Program-made: the position numbers and the translations under genes | The notes under the pieces: generated by a model | The model's database searches: none | What the model saw: the letters and a program-made list of their open reading frames with translations, nothing else | Told to the model about the DNA's origin: nothing | Assembly: GCA_903995115.1 (NCBI GenBank) | Contig: LR877148.1 | Coordinates: 436,501 to 500,500 of the forward strand | Direction of reading: 5' to 3' | DNA length: 64,000 nt | Origin: Angomonas deanei | Lineage: Eukaryota; Euglenozoa; Kinetoplastea; Trypanosomatida; Trypanosomatidae | Part shown: positions 50,459-61,014 of the stretch, in pieces | Position numbering within the stretch: the stretch's first letter is position 1 | How the letters are laid out: each line of letters begins with the position of its first letter

Positions 50459-53400
50459 ATGAAACAGTTACACCTGTCAAGGGATTACGATGTGCCCAAA
50501 CGGGCCATGTTTTTACTGGATGGGATGGAAATGGTTCAAAGTAGCGACTCCGTGGCGTTTGTGTCCAGTACCGTCACGGATAATATTATGTACAGCACCA
50601 ACGGGAATCTCGGCCTTCGCCACTGTAGCGAGGTGGAGACGTGTGCCTTCCAAACCAACGTCATTCTGAACGGTGTGTACCACCTCGTCTCGCGGGAGAC
50701 CATGGTGGAGTGCCGGGCGCTGTCGCGTGAAAAGCAAACCGGGGCGACCATCTGCTCCGTGGATCTAGACTTTATCATTGACGGAGAGTCGGGTACTCTT
50801 TCCTCCATCCCGGGGCGCCGTCTTAGTCTGGCGAACGGTTCGTACACGTCCTTCTGCGAGGATGTGATGAGCCCCGACGGCGGCCTCATGTTCAACACCA
50901 GCTACACCCGCACGGTGGGTACGTCGGAGATGGATTTGTGGACGGCTGAGGTGGTACACGATCATTTTAGAATCGTCGACGGCGTCGACACCGACATGGA
51001 TGAGTCCTGGAGTCGGCCCATCTCCTCTCCATACCGCATGAGCAAGTCGTTCGATAGTGTGGGGATCAAGTCGAGTAACAATGTCTCCTATCGGGCGGAG
51101 ATTACCGTTTCCTTTGCCGTGCAGATGGACGAGTGGGAGATACTGAAAGCAGACAAAATGGATTCTCTCTGGCAGCGCTCCCTGTCGTCCAATGTGACGG
51201 TAAACACGACCACCTCTGTGAGTTGTGTGGTGGAGTACGAGGACGGGACGACGGCCTCCCTCATACCGGATCAAGACATGCAAACCAAGGTGGTGGATGA
51301 GGTGGACGGCGAGGGCTCGCACACCTACTACGCCCCCAACATTTACGCCAAGAACAACGCCAGTGAACTGTTTGCCATCTCGACGGAGGAGCAGGGCAAT
51401 ACGGGAAAACGATATAAACAGCGAAAAGGACCCGATACCGCCACTTCCAGTACAAAAGAGACGCCAAAAAAGTTTCTAATCAAAAAGCGATTTCTGGTGA
51501 ACATCAGCAAAGGAGACGTTCCAAAGAAAATGACGTTGACGTTTCAGGCACGCCACACGAAAGGAAACACACCGGCCTCTGCGGAGTTCCCGTCCATGGT
51601 GAGCATCATTGAGGAGAAGCAGCGACACTTGGCCCCATTCTGGGAAAACTTCAATGTGGACCTTCAGCTGCAGGACGAGCTGACCCCCAACCGCACCAGA
51701 CTGTCATTGCTGTACAATGCCTTCCGTCTGTTTGAGGTTAGCCAGAATCTGGAAAATGGATTGGCCGCCTCAGGTTACTCCGTCAGCGGAGATGGGCTTC
51801 TCTACCGCCTGTGTGATTACATTTACTTTTGTTTGTACTACATTGCGACGGCCCCCGATTGCGCCCTGCAGCTCATTAAAAGTTTGCACAAGATGCTCGC
51901 CGTCTGCAGGAAAAACGCGGAGGATCTCTGCCTCCCCGGCGGTGCCGTGTTTCCCATGGTAACCATCAAGGGAACCAACTGCCGGTCGTACAGCAACTAC
52001 AACAACACTCGCCTGCCCATCAACGCGTATATTGGGAAGATGATCGCTGCCTTCTTTGCCGCGGTGGAGGCGGTGTCAGAGGAGGACCGCCTTCTGCTGA
52101 TGGAACTCATGTTGGAGACGGCGAGAGTGTGGCTGTCCATGGGCGAATGGGTAGAGGGCAGGACGTACTTCCGCTTGGAGAACATTGCGGGCGCGGACGA
52201 GTACAACAGTAGTGTGTCTGGCAATTTCTTTATCCACCTTTCCGCCAAGGACCACCTCAACCGTGCCGTCGATCTGCTGGCGGCCAACGAGAAGCTGTTG
52301 GGGACGGAAAAGATCGACGCCCTACTGGAGAAAATCAACATGACCCGAGAGGAGCTGGAGGAGATGAAGGAAGCGTCAAAGGCGATTGTGGTGCGGAAGT
52401 CTGATCGTCTTGGGATCTACATGGTACACGATTATTTTGACAAGCTGGCCACCTGGAAAGGCGGTGCGCAACACCCCTTGTCGTCCAACTACCACCCACT
52501 CGCCATCTACCGTCACAAGGTGGTCGACCTGCCAGAGGTGCTGATGGGTCTACTTCTGCACGACACCCTGTTTGAGCCGACCGACTTTGAGCAAAACTAC
52601 AATTATTATCTCCCGCTGTGTACGTTTGACTCCCCAGAGTCCATGGGTATCTTTGCCATATCGCAGTGCCGGGCGAGGGGCGAGTTTGCACAGCCGATTC
52701 CATTTCTCAAGTCCCTCGCAAACCTCGACTTGGACGATATTATCTACTCCGCCGATGAGGGGCTTCACTTTGGGTCGATGGCACTGTCCCTCAACACGCT
52801 CATTTACGGACTCGGCGGGGTGAGTTTTGCGGACGGCCAGCTGTTCGTGTCACCCATCCTACCAGCCGGTGTGGCGAGTCTCCGCTTCTCCGTCTGCTTC
52901 CGAGGTTGTGTCCTCTCTGTCGTTCTCAACGAAAAGGAGCTGGTGTACGAGTTGAAGTCGGGGGATAGCCTGCGGTTTATCCACGGACAGCAGCGGCTCC
53001 GTGTTCACCTCCACACGAAGTACCGCCGCTTCGAGGCGCTGTCCAAGATGGTGATCCCACGCGCCAGTTTCAGTCTGGTCAGTCAGTTCGACGGGGCCGT
53101 CTTCCTGGCGGACTCGCTGTTTCTAAATCTGTACGAGTACAACTACGTCTCGTGGTATCGGGTGTTGGAGACGCTGTTTGACACGTATAGGGCTTTGCAA
53201 AATAAAACGATCGCCCCTCTCAGCCCGCACGAGTTTATTCAGAAAGTGGTGTATCAAACAGAGTCGTCGGAGATTGCGTTCAGTGGGATTCATAATATCC
53301 TTCTCTCCCGCGGGATCGACCTCGAATTGGGTACCCCCGACGACGCGGAGATTGTGGAAACGCGCTACGGACTGGCCAATGCCAAGTTGGCCGAAATGAC

Positions 53401-53908
53401 AGAAATGCTAGAAAAAGATCCCCCGCAGATTAACCCGGAGCTGTACCACCTGTTGCAGAGTCTGGAAACGAATAAAATCTCCATGGCGATTGTCACCTAC
53501 AGTCGTAGTCTGAAGCAGCTCATGAGCAGCGACGCGCACAACTTGTCGCGCTACTTCATTACGCACATTGACGGCGAGGAAGCCCACGACCGTCACATCA
53601 AGTCGCGTCCGCACGTGGACCTCTATCTGCGCGCAGCAGAAAAGCTGCACGTGGTGCCGGAGCGGTGTCTCGTCTTTGCCCACCACCTCGACCGAGACTA
53701 CGCCGCAGAGGAGATGGCTCGATTTCGGATGTTTTTGGATATCGAAGACCCCTTTGTCAGTTCAAGGGAGGAGTTGAGCGCGTACCCTACCCTATCAGAG
53801 GAGTACTGCGAGAAGCATAACCGGGACAACCCCGTGGTGTGCCGGCTTCTACTGAATAAAATGCCATCCACCGTCAATCACCTGGAAGATGTGGTGGATG
53901 GGCTGTGA
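50459..53908 (+). CDS. GH65-family-like protein fused to degenerate beta-phosphoglucomutase-like HAD domain
   Basis: 1,149 residues. The N-terminal sandwich has NGNLGLRHCSE and NVILNGVYHLV, typical of GH65 (trehalose, maltose or kojibiose phosphorylases). The barrel has GAVFPMVTIKG, PINAYIG and ENIAGADEYNSSVSGNFF; E581 of ADEY lines up with the catalytic acid of GPDEYH. Some phosphorylase positions differ: HDSSLS reads FDSPES. A HAD-like region starts near 870: SQFDGAVFLADS lines up with FDLDGVxxDT, so the nucleophile Asp is Gln (876) while D878 remains; the late Lys and ED motifs are also changed (KSRPH, FAHHLD). Bifunctional GH65-betaPGM fusions are known in Euglena. Here the second half looks inactive. 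Confidence 0.75.
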   Translation: MKQLHLSRDYDVPKRAMFLLDGMEMVQSSDSVAFVSSTVTDNIMYSTNGNLGLRHCSEVETCAFQTNVILNGVYHLVSRETMVECRALSREKQTGATICSVDLDFIIDGESGTLSSIPGRRLSLANGSYTSFCEDVMSPDGGLMFNTSYTRTVGTSEMDLWTAEVVHDHFRIVDGVDTDMDESWSRPISSPYRMSKSFDSVGIKSSNNVSYRAEITVSFAVQMDEWEILKADKMDSLWQRSLSSNVTVNTTTSVSCVVEYEDGTTASLIPDQDMQTKVVDEVDGEGSHTYYAPNIYAKNNASELFAISTEEQGNTGKRYKQRKGPDTATSSTKETPKKFLIKKRFLVNISKGDVPKKMTLTFQARHTKGNTPASAEFPSMVSIIEEKQRHLAPFWENFNVDLQLQDELTPNRTRLSLLYNAFRLFEVSQNLENGLAASGYSVSGDGLLYRLCDYIYFCLYYIATAPDCALQLIKSLHKMLAVCRKNAEDLCLPGGAVFPMVTIKGTNCRSYSNYNNTRLPINAYIGKMIAAFFAAVEAVSEEDRLLLMELMLETARVWLSMGEWVEGRTYFRLENIAGADEYNSSVSGNFFIHLSAKDHLNRAVDLLAANEKLLGTEKIDALLEKINMTREELEEMKEASKAIVVRKSDRLGIYMVHDYFDKLATWKGGAQHPLSSNYHPLAIYRHKVVDLPEVLMGLLLHDTLFEPTDFEQNYNYYLPLCTFDSPESMGIFAISQCRARGEFAQPIPFLKSLANLDLDDIIYSADEGLHFGSMALSLNTLIYGLGGVSFADGQLFVSPILPAGVASLRFSVCFRGCVLSVVLNEKELVYELKSGDSLRFIHGQQRLRVHLHTKYRRFEALSKMVIPRASFSLVSQFDGAVFLADSLFLNLYEYNYVSWYRVLETLFDTYRALQNKTIAPLSPHEFIQKVVYQTESSEIAFSGIHNILLSRGIDLELGTPDDAEIVETRYGLANAKLAEMTEMLEKDPPQINPELYHLLQSLETNKISMAIVTYSRSLKQLMSSDAHNLSRYFITHIDGEEAHDRHIKSRPHVDLYLRAAEKLHVVPERCLVFAHHLDRDYAAEEMARFRMFLDIEDPFVSSREELSAYPTLSEEYCEKHNRDNPVVCRLLLNKMPSTVNHLEDVVDGL

Positions 53909-54103
53909 AAGGAGGAAAAAAATTGAAACGCATTTAAAAGAAACGATTTGATTTGTTGTAGCGAAGAATATTTTCTGGTGGTGGTTTTTTTTTTGTTTTT
54001 ACAAATGCGAGTCGTTTGTCAGTGATGTGTTTCTCTATCATAAAAACATACACTTTACTCCTCATCTTCTCCGACTTATAGAAATACAAAATAGGTGCCA
54101 AAC

Positions 54104-54580
54104 ATGGAACTCCATCACATCTTCAGCGCCATTATACTATTCTCGTTTCTTAGTAGAACCCTTCTCTATGTGAGTCATCCGTTCATCAAGTATCCATTTC
54201 TTTTTATCGCGGAAGCTGTCTTGATCGTGTGTGCACTCCTCTCCTTCTACGTATTTCTCGCTGACCCCAACGTGGAACTGTATGTGAGCAAGGAGCAGTT
54301 GCGCAACGACCCCAATATCACGCAAGGGGTCACCATGACGTCACCGAACTCGGTACAGCTCCCATTTGACGACACCTTTTTGATCATGACCAACGCCACC
54401 AGTACGTCTATCATGTTAGTGGCGGTGTTGTTGATGTGCTGTTGGATTGTCGTCAACATCAAAGAGCGCTACGAGCTGTACGTGCTCCCTTTGATGAAGC
54501 TGTTTCATAAGTGTGAGAAGGAAGTTTGGAGCAAGGATACCACCCTCGACCTGCGCAACCGTGTGGCGCCAGTGAAGTAA
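54104..54580 (+). CDS. Small membrane protein, three predicted helices
   Basis: 158 residues from ATG 54104 (MELHHIFSA); the preceding in-frame codons contain no ATG. Hydrophobic spans at about 5-23, 31-53 and 102-122. A polar loop of about 45 residues carries NAT and NIT sequons. The C-terminal 35 residues are charged. No family recognised. Confidence 0.6.
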   Translation: MELHHIFSAIILFSFLSRTLLYVSHPFIKYPFLFIAEAVLIVCALLSFYVFLADPNVELYVSKEQLRNDPNITQGVTMTSPNSVQLPFDDTFLIMTNATSTSIMLVAVLLMCCWIVVNIKERYELYVLPLMKLFHKCEKEVWSKDTTLDLRNRVAPVK

Positions 54581-55023
54581 AAGGGGAATGCTCGTGTCTG
54601 TGACCGCTGTGATTGTAATAGTATAAATGTTTTTATCGGTGGCGCTGTAGTCGGTGTTTTTTAGTCGATGCGCTGTTTTAACCACGCGCTGCATTACGAC
54701 TTCTTTCTTTCCCTCTCTCCACCCAAGTCACACCAGTACGTGCATCTTCCGTACATCTATTTTAGCACAGATTCTTTCTCATTTTCAAACTCACATTACA
54801 CACCCGAACAAAAACGTTCCGGCATATTCGAGTCTACAGTGCATTGTGCGCTGTATCACCGTTATCCCACTTTGCAAAGCAAACTCCTAGTCTTACTCCA
54901 AGTGCGCGAGGCGTCTTCTCTTCAAGCACCCTGGTACACCAACAGAAGAGTAGCTTTATCTCCGAGCCCAAAAAGAGACATTTTCAGTTCCAATCCAAAA
55001 ACAGAAAAAGGGACCTGGACAGC
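54581..55023. other. Intergenic spacer and ATG-free leader
   Basis: A C/T tract at 54700-54727 ends in AAG and likely marks the acceptor. From there to 55023, about 290 bases contain no ATG on the + strand, as expected of a 5' leader. Confidence 0.55.
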
Positions 55024-56871
55024 ATGAGCAAAAAAGTGGAGTCTGCTGTGAGCAAAGTGGTTCGTTCTCCACCCGCAGCGAATACTGTGGTGGTGCTCAA
55101 TCCACCAGAGAGTGCAGTCATCTCCATTGACGTTTGTATTGAATACAAGGGTGAAACCGTGACCAAAAGTATGGCGCGGGAGAAGGAGGAGAGTGCCGTC
55201 GTGGCGCTCGACCGGATGCGATTGCTCTTTAAGCGGTCTGGCGGCAGGGCCAAGATGACCAAGGATGAAATCTTAGCCTCCTGCCCTACCTTGGAGGTAT
55301 ATGGCGTTCCGAACGCAGGGGACGACAGCGCCCCTTTCCAACGTTTAGACGCCTCCTTGACGAACAATGAGTTCTGGCCGAGGGCTAGAGAAATCTTAGT
55401 GGGGAGTGAAAAGCACAAGGTGGCGCTGCAGTACAACATACCCACCATCACGTCGATTACACCCCCAAAGACCCCTTACGTCGGTCTTCCGCTGGTGTGC
55501 TCCAACATTACCACTCTCTTTAGTACCGACGCGGATATGCGGTACGAATGGCTAGAGACCGTGCAAGGGGGGTCTGAGCCGCGCGTGATTTCGAGAGATC
55601 CCGTCCTGCTCCCGACGGAGGACTTACTTGGCAAGAGTATCACCCTACGGGTTTCCCCAGGTGCCCAGGAGGGGAGTTGGTCTCAAATACTGTTACCACC
55701 AGTTCAGTCTGCTCCGCCGCCGGTGGATCGGTGGAAACTGACGAAGGAACCCGTCTCCACGCCCCACTTTCGTGTCGTTTCCTACAACATTTTGTACGAG
55801 GACTTTTGTACTGGAAGGCACGCCCGAACACACATTTACCCCTTTGCGACAGACGACGTCTTGGACCCCGAAAACAGAAGCGCAAGGGTACTACAGGAGC
55901 TGCTGGCGTATAATGCGGATATCATCTGCCTACAGGAGTGCGGAAAGAAGGTGTTTCATACCTTCTTGCTCCCAGCCATGCGGACCAAAGGCTACGATGG
56001 GGTATACGCCAACAAGAGTGGCTCTGTGCAGGAGGGGTGCGGCATTCTATTTCGGTCCACCCGCTACAAGCTCGCCGAGTCTGAGACCACCCCACTGAGC
56101 TGGGGTACCGTGTCCACCCAGTTTACCTCGCTAGCAGAGCAAATTGAGCCCCACAAGGAGTTTAAGGAAGCGTTGCAGAATGTCACCAACATTGCCCTTG
56201 TCCTCCTCCTAGAGGAACTGGAAACGGGAAAACGGTTAGTGGTCGGGAACACGCACTTATTTTTCCACGCCAACGCGTGTCACATTCGGCTGGTGCAGGC
56301 GTACATCTATTTGGACGCATTGAATCGAATGGCCACGAAGGAAAGCGCCACAAGCCGACTCCCGATCGTCATGTGTGGGGACTGCAACTGCACCCACTCC
56401 ACCGGCGCCTACCGGCTCTTCACGACTGGACAGGTGGAAAAGATCCACCACTCGTGGGAGAAGGGTAAACTCTTCTTCTGGGGGTGCGACCGCCAGCTGG
56501 GGTACTCGGGTGAAACACTGGAGAGTGTCGCCGTCAGTGAGGCCATCAGCGAAGAGGCCGCCGCCACCAAGAAGCGTGTGGTGGAGGAGAGGGCACCGCT
56601 GGAGACGTGTTTTTCTCAATCCCTCGTCGCTAAGCTACGGCTGACCGACGCGTATTTTCGTATGGACCCCTCTTTGCCTTGGACCAACTATACCCTGTCC
56701 TTCAAGGAGGTGGTGGATTACATTATGTTTTCCGGTGACAACTTGGACGTCACACAAACCATTCCAATCCCCAGTGAAGCAGAACTCTCCGAGCAGTATG
56801 CCCTCCCTAACAAGAACTATCCCTCCGATCACGTGGCCCTCATCGCTGACTTGTTGATGAAGGGTGCTTGA
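55024..56871 (+). CDS. PDE12: PDE12-type 2',5'-phosphodiesterase (EEP family)
   Basis: 615 residues. The EEP nuclease starts with FRVVSYNILYEDFCTGR and has YNADIICLQECG (metal-binding Glu), GNTHLFFHANACHIRLVQA, MCGDCNCTHSTGAYRLF (Asp/Asn pair) and NYPSDHVALIADL (catalytic DH). The order and spacing fit PDE12 rather than CCR4: LIP-type loops and IPIPSEAELSEQYALPN match its C-terminus. The N-terminal third is a beta domain (VISIDVCIEYKGETVT), also seen in PDE12. Known members remove poly(A) tails from mitochondrial mRNAs and cleave 2'-5' oligoadenylate. Upstream codons in frame could encode a presequence, but lack ATG. Confidence 0.87.
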   Translation: MSKKVESAVSKVVRSPPAANTVVVLNPPESAVISIDVCIEYKGETVTKSMAREKEESAVVALDRMRLLFKRSGGRAKMTKDEILASCPTLEVYGVPNAGDDSAPFQRLDASLTNNEFWPRAREILVGSEKHKVALQYNIPTITSITPPKTPYVGLPLVCSNITTLFSTDADMRYEWLETVQGGSEPRVISRDPVLLPTEDLLGKSITLRVSPGAQEGSWSQILLPPVQSAPPPVDRWKLTKEPVSTPHFRVVSYNILYEDFCTGRHARTHIYPFATDDVLDPENRSARVLQELLAYNADIICLQECGKKVFHTFLLPAMRTKGYDGVYANKSGSVQEGCGILFRSTRYKLAESETTPLSWGTVSTQFTSLAEQIEPHKEFKEALQNVTNIALVLLLEELETGKRLVVGNTHLFFHANACHIRLVQAYIYLDALNRMATKESATSRLPIVMCGDCNCTHSTGAYRLFTTGQVEKIHHSWEKGKLFFWGCDRQLGYSGETLESVAVSEAISEEAAATKKRVVEERAPLETCFSQSLVAKLRLTDAYFRMDPSLPWTNYTLSFKEVVDYIMFSGDNLDVTQTIPIPSEAELSEQYALPNKNYPSDHVALIADLLMKGA

Positions 56872-57030
56872 ATCTCATTTACATATTATAAGATAACTAC
56901 TTTTCTTGTTGCCGTTGTTGTTGTTGAAGTATGGTACCGGTGACATTTCCCTCCTGCATCCATCTCTTTCACTCTACTCTTTTTGAAGGAAACGTTCTAT
57001 TGTAAAAAAAAAAAAACAGACTAGAATAGA

Positions 57031-58500
57031 ATGAACACTGCTGTCGTCTACTGCTCGGGTAAGCGGCAGACGGTGAGTGTGTCCTCCGTAGAACGGTGGA
57101 ACCCATCTCCCCCAGCACTCGAACACCATGAGACGGTGTTGAAAACCCCAATACGAGAGGATAGTGAGAAGGGGAAGATGGAGGACCAATCACCCTCCCC
57201 GCTCGCCCCTTTTGGGGGTTCGTTTAGAGAAGCGGTGGAGAAGACGGCGGCGATGGAGTCCGACCACCCCAGTAACTCCTCCGTCGACAACGGCGCCAGT
57301 TGGAACTCGGACGGCTCGGCCAAGACGATTCTCCCCAAGCGACAGAGCGCGAGTATAAAGATCATTAGTGTGTCCGATAGGTCCCAAAAGGAGGGTAGTG
57401 CCAAGACGTTCCAACCCTTTCGGAGCGTGGACACGGCGGAATCCCGACGTGCGTTGTTTGGCGACAATGTGTTAGATTCTAGTAACGGCTCCACAATGCC
57501 GTCCTGTGAAGAACCGCCCCTGATGCGGATTACATCGAGCAGTGCCAGCGACAAACTAAAAGCGCACCTTAGAAAAGGCATCCGACCCAGTCCCACCAAC
57601 GTGTCTTGCACGCCGATTCAAGACAAGTACCCCGACACCAGGACCTACGTTCCAAGTGATCACCACGAGGACGACTCCCGCAGCTCGGACTATTGCTTCA
57701 CGGGATACCCATCGCCGGTGAAACTGTCTCCCATACCAAACAAAAAGTACTCCCCAACACCATCGAAGCCAGCGGTCGGGTTCGGACAGAAAAAATTGAC
57801 GGTACCGCTATCCCAGAAAAGCAAGGAGCTTTCCTCGTTCGAGGGGTCCCACCTGAATGCCGACGCCCCACTTCACAAGTCCTCCACGTGTGTGTTCGCT
57901 AACTCGTTCATGAACCGGACCGACACCGCCATCGCGCCCCACAGCGGCGGCACAACCCTGCTCACGGGGATCAACACCACGCTGGACTACGAGGAAAGAG
58001 ACACGGCATTCGGCAAGCGGCAGAGTGGTGAGGGAAGCGCCAGACAGTCGTGTTCGGAAGACGTGACCGCTATCCTCGCCGCCTCCCCCAACACCCAGTC
58101 GCCCAGCGAGTCGTACGTTTCGAGAGAGGTGGAGAACTTCTTCCCACCTTGTGTCATTCAGGTCAGCGTCCCTGGCCTCACGTCTCAGTCTCGTCGCAGC
58201 CCGTCTGTCGTCATCCCTACTAGTGCCCATCGACCAGCGGCCACGCAGACCCAGAGACTGCTGTCTCCCCCTGTAGAGCATATTCCGAACCGCAGTGCAC
58301 CTCGCGTGGTGTACTTGGAGACACCCGCCACACAAAAGTGGCTCAGTGAATACGACCACAACCATAGTGACGGTACCATGGACAAACGGGAAACATCCTC
58401 CTCCGAGCGCGGCACTGCACTATCTGTAAAAGTAGCGGAGCCGTCGCAGCCGAGCAGAAAGGCGAAGCTGACTACCAGAGCGGTGGACAGCTGGATTTAG
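57031..58500 (+). CDS. Ser/Pro-rich disordered protein of unknown function
   Basis: 489 residues, intact. Ser, Thr and Pro dominate, with many SP and TP pairs (CTPIQDKYP, SPIPNKKYSPTPS), typical of kinase-regulated disordered proteins. No domain recognised. It begins MNTAVVYCSGKRQTV. Confidence 0.5.
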   Translation: MNTAVVYCSGKRQTVSVSSVERWNPSPPALEHHETVLKTPIREDSEKGKMEDQSPSPLAPFGGSFREAVEKTAAMESDHPSNSSVDNGASWNSDGSAKTILPKRQSASIKIISVSDRSQKEGSAKTFQPFRSVDTAESRRALFGDNVLDSSNGSTMPSCEEPPLMRITSSSASDKLKAHLRKGIRPSPTNVSCTPIQDKYPDTRTYVPSDHHEDDSRSSDYCFTGYPSPVKLSPIPNKKYSPTPSKPAVGFGQKKLTVPLSQKSKELSSFEGSHLNADAPLHKSSTCVFANSFMNRTDTAIAPHSGGTTLLTGINTTLDYEERDTAFGKRQSGEGSARQSCSEDVTAILAASPNTQSPSESYVSREVENFFPPCVIQVSVPGLTSQSRRSPSVVIPTSAHRPAATQTQRLLSPPVEHIPNRSAPRVVYLETPATQKWLSEYDHNHSDGTMDKRETSSSERGTALSVKVAEPSQPSRKAKLTTRAVDSWI

Positions 58501-58728
58501 AAATGAAATAGATTTTGTATTCTACTCCTTATTTAGTTTCTGTCGGCATTCTTTCTATGCGGTGTTGTAAATCGCCAAGGTGGTTTAGGTTTCTATTTGC
58601 CTTGTTTTTTCTAATTCTTTCTGTCCCAACCATTTTTTTCAGTTAACAAAAGAGTTCAGCTTGACCAGGGAGGGGGTTTCGTTCCCAATTATCGTTCTTG
58701 TGTTTTTAGTGTTTTTCGAAATGTCAGG

Positions 58729-60807
58729 ATGAAACGTGTGCATTTATGTCACAACCTCTTATCGCAGCACACCGCGAGTCGTTTATTCCGAACCATGGGG
58801 AAGCGGCCCGTGTCGTGCGTACCGCCTCTTGACAGTCCTTCTACGTCTTTTCGATTTTGCACGTCGGGGTCGAACTCTAAAAAAGAAGATGTCAGTTCGC
58901 TTTCGGTGGCGGAACGGTCCAAATTGTGTGTAGAACAGGGTATCCCACTGGTCGTACCAGAGGTGGAGAAAAAAACGGAAGCGAGCACAAAGGAGAAACC
59001 GGCATCACCACCACCCGTCGCAGAGGCAGGGACGAGCCCACCAACAGAGAAAACAGAGACGGCGGCATCCAACCCGGAGGAGAAGCCCACCGACGAGGAA
59101 TCCACAAAAAAAGAGAAAAAAATCGAAGAGGAGGAGAAAAAGGTGAATATAGACGAAATGGAATTTTCTAGTGGGGAAGAAAAAGATGTGTTCATCTCCG
59201 ATCTCCTCAAAGAGGACATTTACAAGTACATTAACATTTCCGAAGTCACCACCCCCTCCGGCGTCCGGTGGATTGATGTTAAGGCTAAACCAGAGTTCCT
59301 CAAAGAAAAAGTCCTGTCGTCCCTTTCCGAGGGGCACTTTGCCTCTACGGTGATGCGTGCCGTTGGACGAGGTGGTATCCCTGAATCCTTAGGCGCGGAA
59401 GTCATCTCAGAGAGTCCCCTCCCCTTCACGTTTGTCGACAAGAATTACATTTGTCTGTTGCTTCGTACACCAAAGAATTTGACCACTGAACCGAAGGCGT
59501 TAAATGCGAACTTGGAGCAATACGCCAATGTTCTGTACAAACAACTCCACGAGAAGAAGGGCGACAAGACGGACTGGCTGAATGAATACAAGAGACTTAG
59601 TGGCGTGGAGGATTCAAACGGGACTGCCGACGGTGAAGCCGAGGGCCGCCCGGAGGATTACTACTACGACGAGGAAACCAACACGTTCTGCCTGAAACGC
59701 CCACTCCAAGAAAAGGGCTTTCTATCTGCACTAAAGCGCGGCGCGAGCTTTGCCAGTAGGAGGCGGCCGAAAGTGGCACCCAAACCCATGACGACCCCTT
59801 CCCTCTCTGACATGACCGATCGTCTGACTGTTTTCATTGTCAAGGAACTTACCCGTGACGAGGATGCCACCCGGCCGCCCACCGACGAGGAGAAGAAGAA
59901 GTACTTGAATGAGCCCTTGTTCGATTATAGCATGGCCGATAAATTTGACGAAATGAGCTTCGCTACGGCGGAAGAGGTCAAAAGTGAAGCGACCCCACAA
60001 GAAACCGCGACCAACAAGTTTCACTCCAAGGACGGCGCCTGCGTTATCAACGGAGAAAAGTTCACGGTTCGCACAAAGATTATCACGGTACACCGCCGGC
60101 CCATGCCCTACATTGAGTTCATGACCGCACAGTGGTCGAGGATGGTCTCGGGGGTGGAGGAGGGGGCGGACGACAGTGACGACAACTCCAATATCTCGGC
60201 GCTCGCCAAGGAGATGATTAACACATGGGAGGACATCTTGCTCCTCGTCTTTGTCGGCACGGTGCAAGAGTTCCAGCGGAAAGGGTTGACCGGCTCCCAC
60301 ATGCTCGAGTACTTGGAGTCGGCTATTTTCGAGGCAGAGAACAACCCCCAGCGCTTCAAGGAGCTGACCACGCAACTGACACAGCTACGTCTTCTGAGCA
60401 GACGATCGAGTGTGTATGAGCACATCCTGAAGGAGACACAAGTGGCGTACATTAAGATGAAGCGAATCGCCAAGACAAACCTTTCCCTAAAAGATAAGAG
60501 GACACTCGCCCAGCTAGACAGCGTGGTCAACTTGTTCACCCACACCCAGGAGCACTCGGAGACCTTGTTGTATCTGCAGCTACAGGTGGCCATGAATGAG
60601 ATGGAGCTGCACCTTCGAACCCTGACGGTGTTTTCGACCATTTTTATTCCGCTAGACTTTATCGTATCGTTCTTGGGCATGAACTTTGAGCATGGCATCA
60701 TGTCCGTGGTGAGTCCCAACGCTGGTTATGCGCTTCTGATCGGGTTGTTAGGGTTTGTCGCCACCGTGACCACTCTGTGGATCCGAAGGAAACTGAGTTT
60801 CCTGTAG
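58729..60807 (+). CDS. CorA/Mrs2-type magnesium transporter
   Basis: 692 residues, longer than usual. The N-terminus (MKRVHLCHNLLSQHTASRLF) suggests mitochondrial import. A Lys/Glu-rich insert covers about 65-150. The CorA domain ends with MELHLRTLTVFSTIFIPLDF, then FLGMNFEHG with the G650-M651-N652 selectivity motif at the end of the first helix, a short loop and a second helix (YALLIGLLGFVATVTTLWI). This is the two-helix CorA pore arrangement. Mrs2-type members carry Mg into mitochondria; the location here is inference. Confidence 0.85.
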   Translation: MKRVHLCHNLLSQHTASRLFRTMGKRPVSCVPPLDSPSTSFRFCTSGSNSKKEDVSSLSVAERSKLCVEQGIPLVVPEVEKKTEASTKEKPASPPPVAEAGTSPPTEKTETAASNPEEKPTDEESTKKEKKIEEEEKKVNIDEMEFSSGEEKDVFISDLLKEDIYKYINISEVTTPSGVRWIDVKAKPEFLKEKVLSSLSEGHFASTVMRAVGRGGIPESLGAEVISESPLPFTFVDKNYICLLLRTPKNLTTEPKALNANLEQYANVLYKQLHEKKGDKTDWLNEYKRLSGVEDSNGTADGEAEGRPEDYYYDEETNTFCLKRPLQEKGFLSALKRGASFASRRRPKVAPKPMTTPSLSDMTDRLTVFIVKELTRDEDATRPPTDEEKKKYLNEPLFDYSMADKFDEMSFATAEEVKSEATPQETATNKFHSKDGACVINGEKFTVRTKIITVHRRPMPYIEFMTAQWSRMVSGVEEGADDSDDNSNISALAKEMINTWEDILLLVFVGTVQEFQRKGLTGSHMLEYLESAIFEAENNPQRFKELTTQLTQLRLLSRRSSVYEHILKETQVAYIKMKRIAKTNLSLKDKRTLAQLDSVVNLFTHTQEHSETLLYLQLQVAMNEMELHLRTLTVFSTIFIPLDFIVSFLGMNFEHGIMSVVSPNAGYALLIGLLGFVATVTTLWIRRKLSFL

Positions 60808-61014
60808 ACGAAAGCTCGCGGGTGAAAACTGCTTCATCTCCTGTGTTTTTTGAAACTAAATTCTGTTTTTGGATAAACGTTTAAACTTTCATTCAAAAAC
60901 GTTGCTGTGAATGGTGGTGAAAGTGAATATCTCCTTTACTCTCTGCTCTTTTTTCATTTCTAGTTTCAAAGAAAAAAAAATACAAACTACTATTTTATAG
61001 GAGAGTAATCATAA

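Noticed and set aside
54668-55027. 119-codon frame whose stop overlaps the PDE12 ATG
   Set aside because: Its ATG lies upstream of the likely splice acceptor at about 54727, after which no ATG occurs until 55024, so it should not be in the mRNA.
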